64,000 nucleotides of DNA from DAIMZI01 sp036734025. Lineage in GTDB: Bacteria; Pseudomonadota; Alphaproteobacteria; Rhizobiales; Rhodomicrobiaceae. The notes under the pieces were generated by a model. That model was not told the DNA's origin and ran no database searches. It saw nothing but the letters and a program-made list of their open reading frames with translations. This document shows, in pieces, positions 33,666-43,606 of the stretch. The stretch is taken from NCBI GenBank assembly GCA_036734025.1, contig DAIMZI010000007.1, forward strand, positions 54,081 through 118,080, written 5' to 3'. The position numbers were made by a program, and so were the translations under genes. Numbering within the stretch: the first letter of the stretch is position 1; every line of letters starts with the position of its first letter.

Positions 33666-33754
33666 TGATGCTTTCCGTTTAATCCAATCCGACTATACCT
33701 TCTGGGCCAGAAGGCTCCAATCGCGTTTTAAGACAAGCATGAAGGAAAATTGTG

Positions 33755-34225
33755 ATGGCTGGGGATATCGACGCTCGTCTGACGGAACTGGGGATAACGT
33801 TGCCGTCCGCGCCTGCGCCCGCGGCGAATTACGTGCCCTATGCGATGGCGGGCGGGCTGTTGTACATCGCGGGCCAGTTGCCCAAGGACGAGACCGGGCT
33901 CGCCTTTGCCGGAAAGCTGGGTGAGCGCTATGCGGTGGCGGAAGGACAGCAGGCGGCGCGGCTGTGTGCGCTCAACATTCTGGCGCAGGCCAAGGCAGCC
34001 CTCGGCGATCTCGACCGGATCGCGCTTTGCCTGCGGCTCAACGGATTTGTCAACGCCGTGCCTGATTTCACAGAACATCCCGCCGTCATCAACGGCGCGT
34101 CGGACCTGATCGCCGCGGTTCTGGGGGGCAGGGGAATGCATTCACGCATCGCGGTGGGGTGTGCCAGCCTGCCGTTCGGCGCGCCGGTCGAAGTGGATGC
34201 CGTGTTCGCGCTCAACACTGCCTGA
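33755..34225 (+). CDS. RidA family protein
   Basis: A 156-aa protein of the YjgF/YER057c/UK114 group, longer than classic RidA (about 130 aa) and closer to the COG0251 subfamily with an N-terminal extension. Motifs include GGLLYIAGQLPKDE, LCLRLNGFVNAVPDF and the C-terminal RIAVGCASLPFGAPVEVDAVFA, where Arg is the usual substrate-binding residue. Canonical members deaminate reactive enamines; this subfamily's substrate is not clear. AAGGA at 33742-33746 precedes ATG 33755; a GTG at 33752 is also possible. The GDPD gene starts 4 bases after its stop. Confidence 0.88.
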   Translation: MAGDIDARLTELGITLPSAPAPAANYVPYAMAGGLLYIAGQLPKDETGLAFAGKLGERYAVAEGQQAARLCALNILAQAKAALGDLDRIALCLRLNGFVNAVPDFTEHPAVINGASDLIAAVLGGRGMHSRIAVGCASLPFGAPVEVDAVFALNTA

Positions 34226-34229
34226 ACAG

Positions 34230-34970
34230 ATGGCGATAGATGCGCTGCTCAAGCGGCCCATCGCCCATCGCGGCCTGCATGACGCCGGCGCAGGGCTGAT
34301 CGAGAATACGCCAGCGGCGTTTGCCCGCGCCATCGCTCATGGCTACGGCATCGAGACCGATCTGCGCGAGGCTGCGTGCGGCACGCCGATGGTGTTTCAC
34401 GACAACACGCTGGAACGGCTGACCCATGGCGCGGGTTTGGTGCGCCATCATGACGCGGCGGCGCTTCAGACGGTGCGGTTTCGCAGCAGCGATGAGCGCA
34501 TGCCCCGCCTGTGCGATCTGCTGGCGCAGGTGAGCGGGCGGGTGCCGCTGTTCATCGAGATCAAGTCGGACTGGAGCGAGCAAGCGCGGTTTGCTGCGGC
34601 CATCGCCGACATTATGCGTGCTTACGATGGGCCTTGTGCGCTGATGTCGTTCGACCCGTGGCTGCTGGGGCAGTTTCGCAAGCTTTTGCCGCTTGTGCCG
34701 CGCGGACTGGGTGCCACGCGGGTTCTGCGCGGCGACATGCCGGGCGCCGGCGCGATCAGACGCCTGGCCTTCACCCATCTGCTGTTTGCGCCGGTCGCCA
34801 GACCACGGTTTATCGCCTATGATATTTGCGCATTGCCGGCGCTCGGTCCGTGGGTGGCGCGGCATGTCTTTCGCCGGCCGATCATCGTGTGGACCGTGCG
34901 CACAAAGGCCGAGCGCGCCGCAGCAGCCCGATATGGCGATGCGATGATCTTTGAGGGCTTTCGCCCGTAA
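34230..34970 (+). CDS. glycerophosphodiester phosphodiesterase
   Basis: A 246-aa GDPD-family TIM-barrel enzyme that hydrolyses glycerophosphodiesters to glycerol-3-phosphate and an alcohol. The catalytic and metal-binding motifs are present: AHRGLHD (HRG), IETDLREA (ExD) and FHDNTLERLT, and further on FIEIKSDW with the second Glu. No signal peptide, so it is cytoplasmic. The ATG at 34230 follows the RidA stop by 4 bases, indicating co-transcription; the frame itself opens further upstream inside ridA. Confidence 0.88.
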   Translation: MAIDALLKRPIAHRGLHDAGAGLIENTPAAFARAIAHGYGIETDLREAACGTPMVFHDNTLERLTHGAGLVRHHDAAALQTVRFRSSDERMPRLCDLLAQVSGRVPLFIEIKSDWSEQARFAAAIADIMRAYDGPCALMSFDPWLLGQFRKLLPLVPRGLGATRVLRGDMPGAGAIRRLAFTHLLFAPVARPRFIAYDICALPALGPWVARHVFRRPIIVWTVRTKAERAAAARYGDAMIFEGFRP

Positions 34971-35009
34971 TGTTACTTCGAGACCCATAGACGAGCGCCA
35001 CGGGGCCTG

Positions 35010-36197
35010 ATGACCACCCACGAGCAGATCCGCGTCCGGCTGGTTCAGTCCATCGCCGAAGTCCCTGCACACGACTGGGACGCCTGTGCCAATCCCGACA
35101 AGGCTGCCTACGATCCGTTCGTCTCCCACGCCTTTCTGCTGGCGCTGGAGGAAAGCGGCTCGGTCAGTCCGGCAACCGGCTGGGGTCCGCATCACCTGCT
35201 GCTTGAGGATGCGCAGGGGGCGCTGCTCGGCGCGATGCCGCTTTATCTCAAGGGTCACAGCATGGGCGAATTCGTCTTCGACCATGCCTGGGCCGACGCA
35301 TATGAACGTGCGGGGGGCAGCTATTATCCGAAACTTCTGGCCGCAGTTCCGTTCACGCCCGTCACCGGCAGGCGTGTGCTGATCCGGGGCGGGTCGCTCG
35401 ACTGGCGCGCCGACGCTCTGATCGAAGCCGCGCGTGAGCTGACGGCCACTCACGACCTGTCATCGCTGCACCTGACATTCCCAACCCGGGCGGAGTGGGA
35501 GAGCGGGGCAGGGCGCGGCCTTTTGCAGCGCACGGGTCAGCAGTTTCACTGGTTCAACGAGGGCTACGCCAGCTTTGAGGACTTCCTCGCCGCGCTCTCG
35601 TCACGCAAGCGCAAGGCCGTGCGCCGCGAGCGGCGTGAAGCCGTCGCCAGCGGGCTGTCGATAGAATGGCTCATCGGCTATCAGATCACCGAGGCCGATT
35701 GGGACAGTTTCTTAGCGTTCTACATGGACACGGGACAGCGCAAATGGGGCCGGCCCTATCTCAACCGGCGCTTCTTCAGCCTGATCGGCGCCGCGATGCC
35801 GGAGCGCATCGCCTTGTGTCTGGCGCGGCGCGAGGGCCGCGCGATCGCCGGGGCGCTGAACTTCATCGGCGGCGATGCGCTGTTCGGACGGTACTGGGGC
35901 ACGCTGGAGCATCACAACTGTCTGCATTTCGAGCTGTGCTATTATCAGGCCATCGAGCTGGCGATCGAGCGGCGGCTCGGCCGGGTCGAAGCCGGCGCGC
36001 AGGGCGAGCACAAGCTGGCGCGCGGCTATATACCCAGCACGACCTACAGCCTGCATTTCATGCCCGATCCCGCCTTTGCGCGCGCCGTCGAGCAGTTTCT
36101 CGCGCGCGAGCGCGGCTGGGTGGAATGCGACAATGCCCAGTTGATGGGCATGGCCCCGTTCAAGAAGACCGGCAAGACAGCAGGGCCGTCTGCCTGA
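35010..36197 (+). CDS. FemAB-like GNAT protein (peptidogalycan biosynthesis/recognition family)
   Basis: A 395-aa protein of the COG3146/DUF482 family, which folds as two GNAT modules like Fem aminoacyl transferases. Typical segments are PFVSHAFLLALEESGSV, GWGPHHLLLED, PMYLK-like FPLYLK positions here as MPLYLKGHSMGEFVFDHAWA, and the C-terminal FGRYWGTLEHHNCLHFELCY followed by EAGAQGEHKLARGY. The biochemical role is unknown; the name reflects predicted relation to Fem enzymes. It stands between GDPD and the HIT gene on the same strand with short gaps. Confidence 0.87.
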   Translation: MTTHEQIRVRLVQSIAEVPAHDWDACANPDKAAYDPFVSHAFLLALEESGSVSPATGWGPHHLLLEDAQGALLGAMPLYLKGHSMGEFVFDHAWADAYERAGGSYYPKLLAAVPFTPVTGRRVLIRGGSLDWRADALIEAARELTATHDLSSLHLTFPTRAEWESGAGRGLLQRTGQQFHWFNEGYASFEDFLAALSSRKRKAVRRERREAVASGLSIEWLIGYQITEADWDSFLAFYMDTGQRKWGRPYLNRRFFSLIGAAMPERIALCLARREGRAIAGALNFIGGDALFGRYWGTLEHHNCLHFELCYYQAIELAIERRLGRVEAGAQGEHKLARGYIPSTTYSLHFMPDPAFARAVEQFLARERGWVECDNAQLMGMAPFKKTGKTAGPSA

Positions 36198-36280
36198 GGG
36201 GCATGTGATCGCGCAGGTCTTGACCTGTGCATGCGCCCGCGTCTATCAACGCGCCAATGCAGATTACGGGAGCGAGGCCC

Positions 36281-36715
36281 ATGGGCGGTGATGCGGCCTA
36301 TGACGAAAACAACGTGTTTGCGCGCATCCTGCGCGGCGATTTGCCGTGTCACAAGGTGTTTGAAGACGAGCATACGCTGGCATTCATGGACATCATGCCG
36401 CGCGCCGATGGCCATGCGCTGGTGATCCCGAAAAATCCCTCGCGCAACATCCTCGATGTCGCCGCGCGCGATCTTGAGCGGGTGATCCTCACCACGCAGA
36501 AGGTTGCCCGCGCGGCAAGGAGTGCATTTGCGGCCGACGGTGTCACGGTGCAGCAGTTTTCCGAAACTGCGGGCGGGCAGGTGGTCTTCCACCTGCATTT
36601 TCATGTGCTGCCCCGTCATGAGGGTATCGAACTGCGCCCGCCCGGCACCATGGCGCCCGATGCGGTGATCGCGGATCATGCCGAGAAGCTGCGCAGGGCG
36701 CTTGCCAGCGCGTAA
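36281..36715 (+). CDS. HIT family protein
   Basis: A 144-aa histidine-triad protein of the Hint/HINT branch, a nucleotide phosphoramidase or hydrolase. It begins with the NVFARILRGDLPCHKVFED region and has the triad VVFHLHFHVLP (His104, His106, His108). I choose ATG 36281, preceded by GGGAG eight bases upstream, rather than 36227 or 36257. It is convergent with the Do protease gene. Confidence 0.92.
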   Translation: MGGDAAYDENNVFARILRGDLPCHKVFEDEHTLAFMDIMPRADGHALVIPKNPSRNILDVAARDLERVILTTQKVARAARSAFAADGVTVQQFSETAGGQVVFHLHFHVLPRHEGIELRPPGTMAPDAVIADHAEKLRRALASA

Positions 36716-36777
36716 AAGCTGAGCTGACTGCGTGCTGAGCCGGCTTCACTGGCCTGGCGGGCGCGGTGGCATACTTC

Positions 36778-38295
36778 TCATCCTTCATCGAGCGGCAGGG
36801 CGACGAAATTCATGTCGCCATTATTGTCCGAGAGGAGCAACAGCGCGCTTGGACGCTTGAGGGCGCGCAGACCCGAGATACGCTCAAGCACCTCTTCGGG
36901 GGTGTTGACCGGCTGGTGGGTGACTTCGACGATAACATCGCCGGCCTTGATGCTGCGCAACTGGGCGTCACTTTCGGCTGCGACTTCGGTCACGACCACG
37001 CCTTTCACCGATGCCGCGATGCCATATTCGGCGCGCAGCGAATCCGACAGTGGTGAAAGTGCGAGGCCCAGCACCATCGTCTTGTCAGCGGGCGCCTCCG
37101 CTTCTGGTTCCTGAACGGCAGCACTTTTAACCTCGCTGCTTTCATCGAGCCGCTCGATGGTCACACTGATCGCGATCCGCTCCTCCTGACGCAGGACCTG
37201 CATCTCGATCTGCGATCCGATCTCGCTCTGCGCGACCAGGCGCGGCAGTTCGCGCACGCCCTCGATATCCTGACCGTCATATGTGATGACGATATCGCCG
37301 ACCTTGAGGCCCGCCTTTGCCGCGGGACCATCGGGCGTGACATTGGCAATGATCGCACCCTTGGTATTGTCGAGGCCGATGCTCGCGGCGATTTCCTCTG
37401 TCACCGACTGGATGCGGACCCCGATCCAGCCGCGCCGCGTCTCACCAAATCGGCGCAACTGGTCGATGACGCGCGCCGCAGTATTGGATGGCAGCGCAAA
37501 GCCGATGCCGATCGACCCGCCGGTTGGCGAGATGATGGCGGTGTTAACGCCGATGACTTCGCCGGTCATGTTGAACAGCGGGCCGCCGGAATTGCCGCGA
37601 TTGATGGCGGCGTCGGTCTGGATGAAATCATCATAGGGTCCGGCATTGATGTCGCGGCGGGTGGCCGAGACGATGCCCAGCGTCACGCTGCCGCCGAGAC
37701 CAAACGGATTGCCGATGGCCATGACCCAATCGCCCACCTGCATGGCGGATGAATCGCCGAAAACGACATGCGCCAGCGGTTTGGCTGGTTCGACGCGCAG
37801 CAGTGCCAGGTCCGTCTTGGTGTCGCGGCCAATGATCTCGACCACCTTGAGCTTGGTGCCGTCGGTGAAGTTGATGATGATCTCGTCGGCATCCTCGATG
37901 ACGTGATTGTTGGTGACGATTAGGCCCGACGGGTCGATGACGAAGCCCGAACCGAGTGAACTGACGCGCCGCGGCCCGGTATCGCGATCCGTGAAATCGT
38001 TGAAATATTCCTCGAACGGCGAGCCTTCCGGGGCCTTCGGGACCGGCACGCCGGGCGAGTCCGACAGGCTTTGCGACGTGGAAATGTTGACAACTGCATC
38101 CTGAAGGCGCGCGGCAAGCTCGGCGACCGATTGCGGGCCTTGCTGGGCGGCGCGCTGGGCAACGGCGCTTGACTGGACGCTGACAAGGCCCGTGAGCAAG
38201 ACCGTCAGGAACAGCAGAATGAAGAGCACGATGCCGGCGCTTGGCGGCTGTGCAGCGGGTGGCACATGTGAGCGGATGAGCAGGTCGGTTTGCAT
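36778..38295 (-). CDS. Do-like periplasmic serine protease (DegP/HtrA family)
   Basis: A 505-aa trypsin-like envelope protease and chaperone. A hydrophobic signal or anchor segment lies at about residues 21-46. The catalytic triad is visible as His131 (TNNHVIED), Asp162 (TKTDLALL) and Ser236 (RGNSGGPL). Two PDZ domains follow (about 275-365 and 405-500), joined by a Glu/Ala/Pro-rich linker. ATG 38295 has GAGG seven bases upstream; the frame opens at 38430 but its first part looks non-coding. It follows DUF2065 and hflKC on the same strand, the order seen in many Hyphomicrobiales. Confidence 0.94.
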   Translation of the reverse strand: MQTDLLIRSHVPPAAQPPSAGIVLFILLFLTVLLTGLVSVQSSAVAQRAAQQGPQSVAELAARLQDAVVNISTSQSLSDSPGVPVPKAPEGSPFEEYFNDFTDRDTGPRRVSSLGSGFVIDPSGLIVTNNHVIEDADEIIINFTDGTKLKVVEIIGRDTKTDLALLRVEPAKPLAHVVFGDSSAMQVGDWVMAIGNPFGLGGSVTLGIVSATRRDINAGPYDDFIQTDAAINRGNSGGPLFNMTGEVIGVNTAIISPTGGSIGIGFALPSNTAARVIDQLRRFGETRRGWIGVRIQSVTEEIAASIGLDNTKGAIIANVTPDGPAAKAGLKVGDIVITYDGQDIEGVRELPRLVAQSEIGSQIEMQVLRQEERIAISVTIERLDESSEVKSAAVQEPEAEAPADKTMVLGLALSPLSDSLRAEYGIAASVKGVVVTEVAAESDAQLRSIKAGDVIVEVTHQPVNTPEEVLERISGLRALKRPSALLLLSDNNGDMNFVALPLDEG

Positions 38296-38520
38296 TTCAT
38301 GCCTCGATTGGAAAAGGCGCGAAGCTTTCGGGTTGATGGCGCCCATGCGAGCGATTTCCCTTCGGTCATAGCTCGCAGGTGTGTCACAGACCATCAAGCT
38401 AGGCTCAGTGATGGATAAAAGGCGACACATTTGTGATCGTACGATGAAAAACGGTCGTGAGCGGTGGCATCGGCGCGTCAGTTGCCGGACGTTGGTGTGC
38501 CGGCGTGGTCATCATCGCCA

Positions 38521-38712
38521 TCAACCTCGCACCAGCCAGACCACGATGACACCAAGCGCAACGGAAACGGCGCCCGTAGTGCGGACGCCGCTTTCGCTCA
38601 TTTGTGCCATGGTCTCGAGCAGTCTGGCCCCGAGGCGCGGGGCAAGCGCCCAGACAAGCCCCTCGATGACCAGAACCAGACCGATGCCGACGATAAGATC
38701 GCCCGTGCTCAT
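38521..38712 (-). CDS. DUF2065 family small membrane protein
   Basis: A 63-aa protein with two transmembrane helices: VGIGLVLVIEGLVWALAP and VSVALGVIVVWLVR, separated by a short charged loop. This is the usual DUF2065 layout. The start ATG shares one base with the hflC stop (TGATG), so it is translationally coupled to hflC. Function unknown; its frequent place between hflC and a Do protease suggests membrane protein quality control. Confidence 0.88.
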   Translation of the reverse strand: MSTGDLIVGIGLVLVIEGLVWALAPRLGARLLETMAQMSESGVRTTGAVSVALGVIVVWLVRG

Positions 38713-39683
38713 CAGCGCGCTACTTCGGCCCTTGGAGCGGTCTCGACCGGCGTTTGCGCAGCCTGGCTTGCCGGGGCCTGACCTTCGCGCGCTGCCTGCT
38801 GCTGAGCGGCCGTATCACGTCCGAACGGGCTGGCGAAAAAGTCGAAGAACGGAGATTCCGGGCTCAGCACAAGGCGGGTATCGTTTGCCTTGAAGCCAGC
38901 TTCATAAGCCTGCATCGAGCGATAGAAGGAGAAGAAATCCTCGTCACGCCCATAAGCCTCGGCATAGATCTTGTTGCGCAGAGCATCACCCTCGCCGCGT
39001 ATCTGCTGTGACTCTCTCTCGGCCTCGGCCTTAATGATCGTCACCTGGCGATCAGCATTGGCGCGGATGCGCTGCCCGGCTTCCTGACCCTGGGCCCGGA
39101 TTTCCGAAGCTTCCTGCTCTCGCTCGGTTTGCATCCGACGGAAGATCGCCTGGCTGTTGGCCTGTGGCAGATCCGCGCGCTTGATGCGCACATCGATGAT
39201 CTTTATGCCGAACTGCTCCGCCTGGATGTTCACTTCAGAAGCGATCCGGCGCATCAGCTCATCACGCCTGTCCCGAACGACGTCTTCAAACGTCGCGGTG
39301 CCGAGAACGCGACGCAGCGACGCATCGACACTGGAGCCAAGACGCGATCTTGCGATCCGCTCGTCCTGCACCGACTGGAAGAAGAGTAGCGGATCGACGA
39401 TCTGGAACCGCGAGAAGGCATCCACGACCAGACGCTTCTGGTCGCTGGCGATCACTTCCTGCGGAGTGGTGTCCAGGGCGAGTATACGATTGTCGAAGAA
39501 CTGCACCGTCTGCACCACGGGATATTTGAAATAAAGTCCCGGTTCGGTAATGACGCGCTGCGGCTTGCCGAATTCCAGCACCAAAGCTTGCTCGGTCTGC
39601 GAGACGACGAAGGCCGACAGATAGGCCGCTACACCGGCTGCGCCGACGAGAATGAACACGATGGCAAATAATACGTTTCTCAT
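38712..39683 (-). CDS. hflC: protease modulator HflC
   Basis: A 323-aa SPFH/band-7 protein with an N-terminal membrane anchor (about residues 5-25) and a large periplasmic domain. With HflK it forms a cage around the FtsH protease. Features include the FGKPQRVITEPGLYFKYP segment, DVRIKRADLPQANSQAIF and a coiled-coil ERAAEAxxIRAQG-like stretch (EREQEASEIRAQGQEAGQ). The C-terminal ~40 residues are Ala/Gln/Pro-rich. It overlaps hflK by 4 bases. Confidence 0.95.
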   Translation of the reverse strand: MRNVLFAIVFILVGAAGVAAYLSAFVVSQTEQALVLEFGKPQRVITEPGLYFKYPVVQTVQFFDNRILALDTTPQEVIASDQKRLVVDAFSRFQIVDPLLFFQSVQDERIARSRLGSSVDASLRRVLGTATFEDVVRDRRDELMRRIASEVNIQAEQFGIKIIDVRIKRADLPQANSQAIFRRMQTEREQEASEIRAQGQEAGQRIRANADRQVTIIKAEAERESQQIRGEGDALRNKIYAEAYGRDEDFFSFYRSMQAYEAGFKANDTRLVLSPESPFFDFFASPFGRDTAAQQQAAREGQAPASQAAQTPVETAPRAEVAR

Positions 39684-40789
39684 TGCGTTGCTCCTCTGCG
39701 GCTTTCGGTGCGCCCGATTTCGCCGAGCGGGAGATATGGCACGATGCCGGTTCCCGCCTTGTTTTCATCAATGATGATCTTGTCGGTGCCAGAGAAGATG
39801 CGTTCCATCGTCTCAAGAAACATGCGTCGGCGGGTTACGTTCGGCGCGAGCGCATATTGCTCGTAGATCTTGATGAAACGGTCAGCCTGACCGGTCGCCT
39901 CGGCGACAGTCTGCTCGCGGTAGGCTTCAGCCGCCTGAGTTATCCGAGCGGCGTCACCGCGGGCTTGCGGCACCACCGTGTTGGCATAGGCCAAGGCTTC
40001 GTTCTGGATGCGCTCCTGGTCAGCGCGTGCAGCCTGCACGTCACGGAAGGCATCAATTACCTGGGATGGTGGGTCAACCTTCTGGAGTTGCACCTGCGTG
40101 ATCAGCACGCCGGACATGTAGGTATCGAGCGTCTGCTGCATGAGTTGCTGTACGGCATCCTCTGTTTCCTTGCGCGAGCGCGTCAGCAGCGGCTGAATGT
40201 TGGATCGGCCCACGACCTCGCGAATGGCACTTTCGGCCATGTCCTTCACGGTTTCTTCGGGCTGCTGAATATTGAAGAGGAAATTTGCCGCGTCGTTGAT
40301 ACGCCAGAACACGATGGCATTGACATCGACAATATTCTCGTCGCCGGTCAGCATCAGGCTTTCTTCGGGCACATCGCGGCGCACAGCGGTCTCGAAGCCG
40401 TCAACCGTTCCGCGCAAGCCGACTTCGGTGCGATTGACGCGGGTCACCTTGGGCTTGAAAACCTGCTCGATGGGAGGCGGCAGGCGGAAGTTCAGGCCCG
40501 GCGGAAGCTGGCGGTTGAACTCGCCAAACCGCAGCACGACGCCAAGCTCGTCGGGGTTCACGCGCGAGGTAAAGCCCTGAAACCCGATGAAGGCGACCGC
40601 GGCGAGAACGATGAGGCCGATCAGGCCGCCGCTCATCCCGCCGCCCGGCATGGCACTTTTCAGCTTGTCCTGTCCGCGCTTGAGTATCTGTTCGAGATCG
40701 GGGCCCTGGCTGCCGCCGGTCGGTCCCTGTCCCCAGGGTCCGCCGCTGCCGCCTTTCCAGCCGCCGCCATTTTGACTGCTCCAAGGCAT
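39680..40789 (-). CDS. hflK: FtsH protease activity modulator HflK
   Basis: A 369-aa SPFH protein, partner of HflC. The N-terminal ~50 residues are cytoplasmic and Gly/Trp-rich (WSSQNGGGWKGGSGGPWGQG), followed by one transmembrane helix (about 52-72) and the band-7 domain with VNPDELGVVLRFGEF and PPGLNFRLPPPIE. The long coiled-coil region includes VQAARADQERIQNEA. AAAGGA precedes the ATG by seven bases. hflC follows with a 4-base overlap. Confidence 0.95.
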   Translation of the reverse strand: MPWSSQNGGGWKGGSGGPWGQGPTGGSQGPDLEQILKRGQDKLKSAMPGGGMSGGLIGLIVLAAVAFIGFQGFTSRVNPDELGVVLRFGEFNRQLPPGLNFRLPPPIEQVFKPKVTRVNRTEVGLRGTVDGFETAVRRDVPEESLMLTGDENIVDVNAIVFWRINDAANFLFNIQQPEETVKDMAESAIREVVGRSNIQPLLTRSRKETEDAVQQLMQQTLDTYMSGVLITQVQLQKVDPPSQVIDAFRDVQAARADQERIQNEALAYANTVVPQARGDAARITQAAEAYREQTVAEATGQADRFIKIYEQYALAPNVTRRRMFLETMERIFSGTDKIIIDENKAGTGIVPYLPLGEIGRTESRRGATQ

Positions 40790-41116
40790 ACTTACTGTCC
40801 TTTATAAGTCGTGTTGATGCTGATGAGATGTATCGTTCGCGTGGCACGGCACATAATCGGCATTTTCATAACATGCCTTGCCATGTCTGCGCCGCGCCAA
40901 GGAAATCCGCGCTTCATTACTCCGCTTATATGGGAATTGTGCCGCCCGCGCAATTGTGTGCACTGGAGTTCCTTATACGAGTGAAGGATCTTTCATGGCG
41001 TACGGAGCAAAGCTGGCGGCTTAGGCTCCAGGGGCCATAAGTAGCATATGGCATTGTCGGTACAGCCGGTCAATGTGGCGTGGATCACGTTGCCGCAGGT
41101 TAAATGCGCTGCCGCA
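40790..41116. other. intergenic region upstream of hflK
   Basis: About 330 bases between the folA stop and hflK start, long for this block. It is AT-richer just upstream of hflK and must hold its promoter. I see no gene or clear terminator in it. Confidence 0.4.
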
Positions 41117-41638
41117 TCAGCCGATCCGTTCCAGGCAGGTAAAGGTGGCGGCGTAATCATCACGCGGGCCCGCCTCGTTACGCTCACAGCGGATTTCCCT
41201 CCAGCTTGCCGGCGACCAGCCGGGAAACCAGACATCGCCATCGACGCGCGCATGCACCCGGGTCAGATAAAGCCTGGTGGTGTGCGGCAGCAGCGCCTCA
41301 TAGATCTGAGCGCCGCCGATCACCATCACCTCGTCAACCCCGCGCACATGAGCGAACCGCCGCGCCAGGTCCAGCGCCTCGGCGGGCGAAGCCACGGCAT
41401 CCGCGCCCGGGTGGTCGAATTCGCGATCGCTCGTGATGACGATATTGTCGCGGCCATCCAGCGGCTTGCCGATCGATTGAAACGTGCGCCGGCCCATGAT
41501 CACGGGTTTGCCCATCGTCAGCTTGCGGAAACGGCGCAGGTCCGACGACAGCTTCCACGGAAGCGAGCCATCACGCCCGATCACGCCCTGTTCGTCCATG
41601 GCCACGACAGCCGCTACCGTTGCCTGATTTTCACTCAC
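41117..41638 (-). CDS. folA: dihydrofolate reductase
   Basis: A 173-aa NADPH-dependent enzyme that regenerates tetrahydrofolate. It has the conserved opening VAAVVAMDEQGVIGRDGSLPW, the substrate Asp in SSDLRRFRKLT, the NADPH loop KPVIMGRRTFQSIGKPL, and VIGGAQIYEALLP. It lies directly downstream of thyA (63 bases), matching the metabolic link: thymidylate synthase produces the dihydrofolate that this enzyme reduces. Confidence 0.96.
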   Translation of the reverse strand: MSENQATVAAVVAMDEQGVIGRDGSLPWKLSSDLRRFRKLTMGKPVIMGRRTFQSIGKPLDGRDNIVITSDREFDHPGADAVASPAEALDLARRFAHVRGVDEVMVIGGAQIYEALLPHTTRLYLTRVHARVDGDVWFPGWSPASWREIRCERNEAGPRDDYAATFTCLERIG

Positions 41639-41701
41639 GCCCTCTCCTCGGTCGCTTGATATCGGCAGAAGGCCCGTGCGGCCCCGGGTTCTGAAAGCCC
41701 A

Positions 41702-42496
<795 letters not shown>

Positions 42497-42572
42497 GGCG
42501 CTATCCTAGGACGATTCTGGGGCGCGCAAAACGCTTGCGATCACAAGCCCGGCACTTGTGGCTGGCGAGGCT

Positions 42573-43505
42573 TCAGCGGCCGCGCGGGGCTTTTTCCAGC
42601 GCGCCGCGCAAGGATCGGATCTCGGTCTTCAGGGCATCAAGCTCCTCCAGCACATGGCGGAACTCGCTGGCGGTGAACTCATGCTCGCGCTTGATCGTCT
42701 CGGTCTGCACCTTCATCGCGCTCGTCTCGGCCATTTCGATCGCTTCCATCCGCTCGCGCGCCTGCTCCTGCATGGCATCGACGATGATGCCGATGAACAG
42801 GTTGAGCACGGCAAACGATGTCATCAGGATGAACGGCACGAAGAAAAGCCAGGCGAACGGATGCACCTCCAGCACCGGGCGGACGATACCCATCGACCAG
42901 CTTTCCAGCGTCATGATCTGGAACAGCGTGTAAGCCGAGCGGCCGATCGTGCCGAAAAATTCGGGGAAGGTGGCGCCGTAGAGCATCGTCGCCATGACGG
43001 AGAAGACATAAAAGAGCAGCGACAGCAGCATCACGACCGACGCCATGCCCGGCATGGCGCGAAACAGCCCGTTGACGACGCGACGCATCGATTCGACCGC
43101 CGAGATGAGGCGCAGCACACGCAAAATTCGCAGGGCGCGCAGGCCCGAAAGGCTCTCGGTTGCCGGAAGCAGTGCGATGGCGACCACCGCGAAGTCGAAC
43201 AGGCTCCACGGATCGCGCCAGAAGCTCCTGCCATGCGCGATGATCCGCAGGCTGATCTCGATGACGAAGATCGTCAGGAAGATGCTGTCCAGCGTATGAA
43301 GCAGCGTACCGGCCTGCGTCATTACGGTGGAGCTGGTCTCCAGGCCAAGGGTGATCGCGTTGAGCACGATGATCGTGATCACCGTCTTTTCCCAGCGCGC
43401 GCTGGAAACGATCTGGCGCAGCCGGGCGCGCAATTGCGCAAGACTGTTTGCCGACAGGGGTTCGGGTCGGTCGAAGCGGGTCACTGCGCATCTCCGCGAG
43501 ATCAA
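42573..43505 (-). CDS. voltage-gated sodium channel, BacNaV type
   Basis: A 310-aa six-helix ion channel subunit that would assemble as a tetramer in the inner membrane. S1 is near residues 40-57, S2 70-90, S3 100-116. S4 has arginines at every third position (R123, R126, R129, R132), the voltage sensor. The pore loop carries TLESWS (199-204), the sodium selectivity filter of NaChBac and NavAb, in the context MTLESWSMGIVRP. S6 ends IIVDAM, followed by a long coiled coil (about 246-305). I see no partner gene. In other bacteria such channels are linked to motility or pH homeostasis. Confidence 0.92.
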   Translation of the reverse strand: MISRRCAVTRFDRPEPLSANSLAQLRARLRQIVSSARWEKTVITIIVLNAITLGLETSSTVMTQAGTLLHTLDSIFLTIFVIEISLRIIAHGRSFWRDPWSLFDFAVVAIALLPATESLSGLRALRILRVLRLISAVESMRRVVNGLFRAMPGMASVVMLLSLLFYVFSVMATMLYGATFPEFFGTIGRSAYTLFQIMTLESWSMGIVRPVLEVHPFAWLFFVPFILMTSFAVLNLFIGIIVDAMQEQARERMEAIEMAETSAMKVQTETIKREHEFTASEFRHVLEELDALKTEIRSLRGALEKAPRGR

Positions 43506-43606
43506 ATGGGCAGTCTATCAGCACTAGCGCATCAGCCAGTCAGCATTTGGTTCAATCGCGGATGGTTTTCAAGCTGATTCAGGCGACACTGGCGCCCCAA
43601 ACCGGC

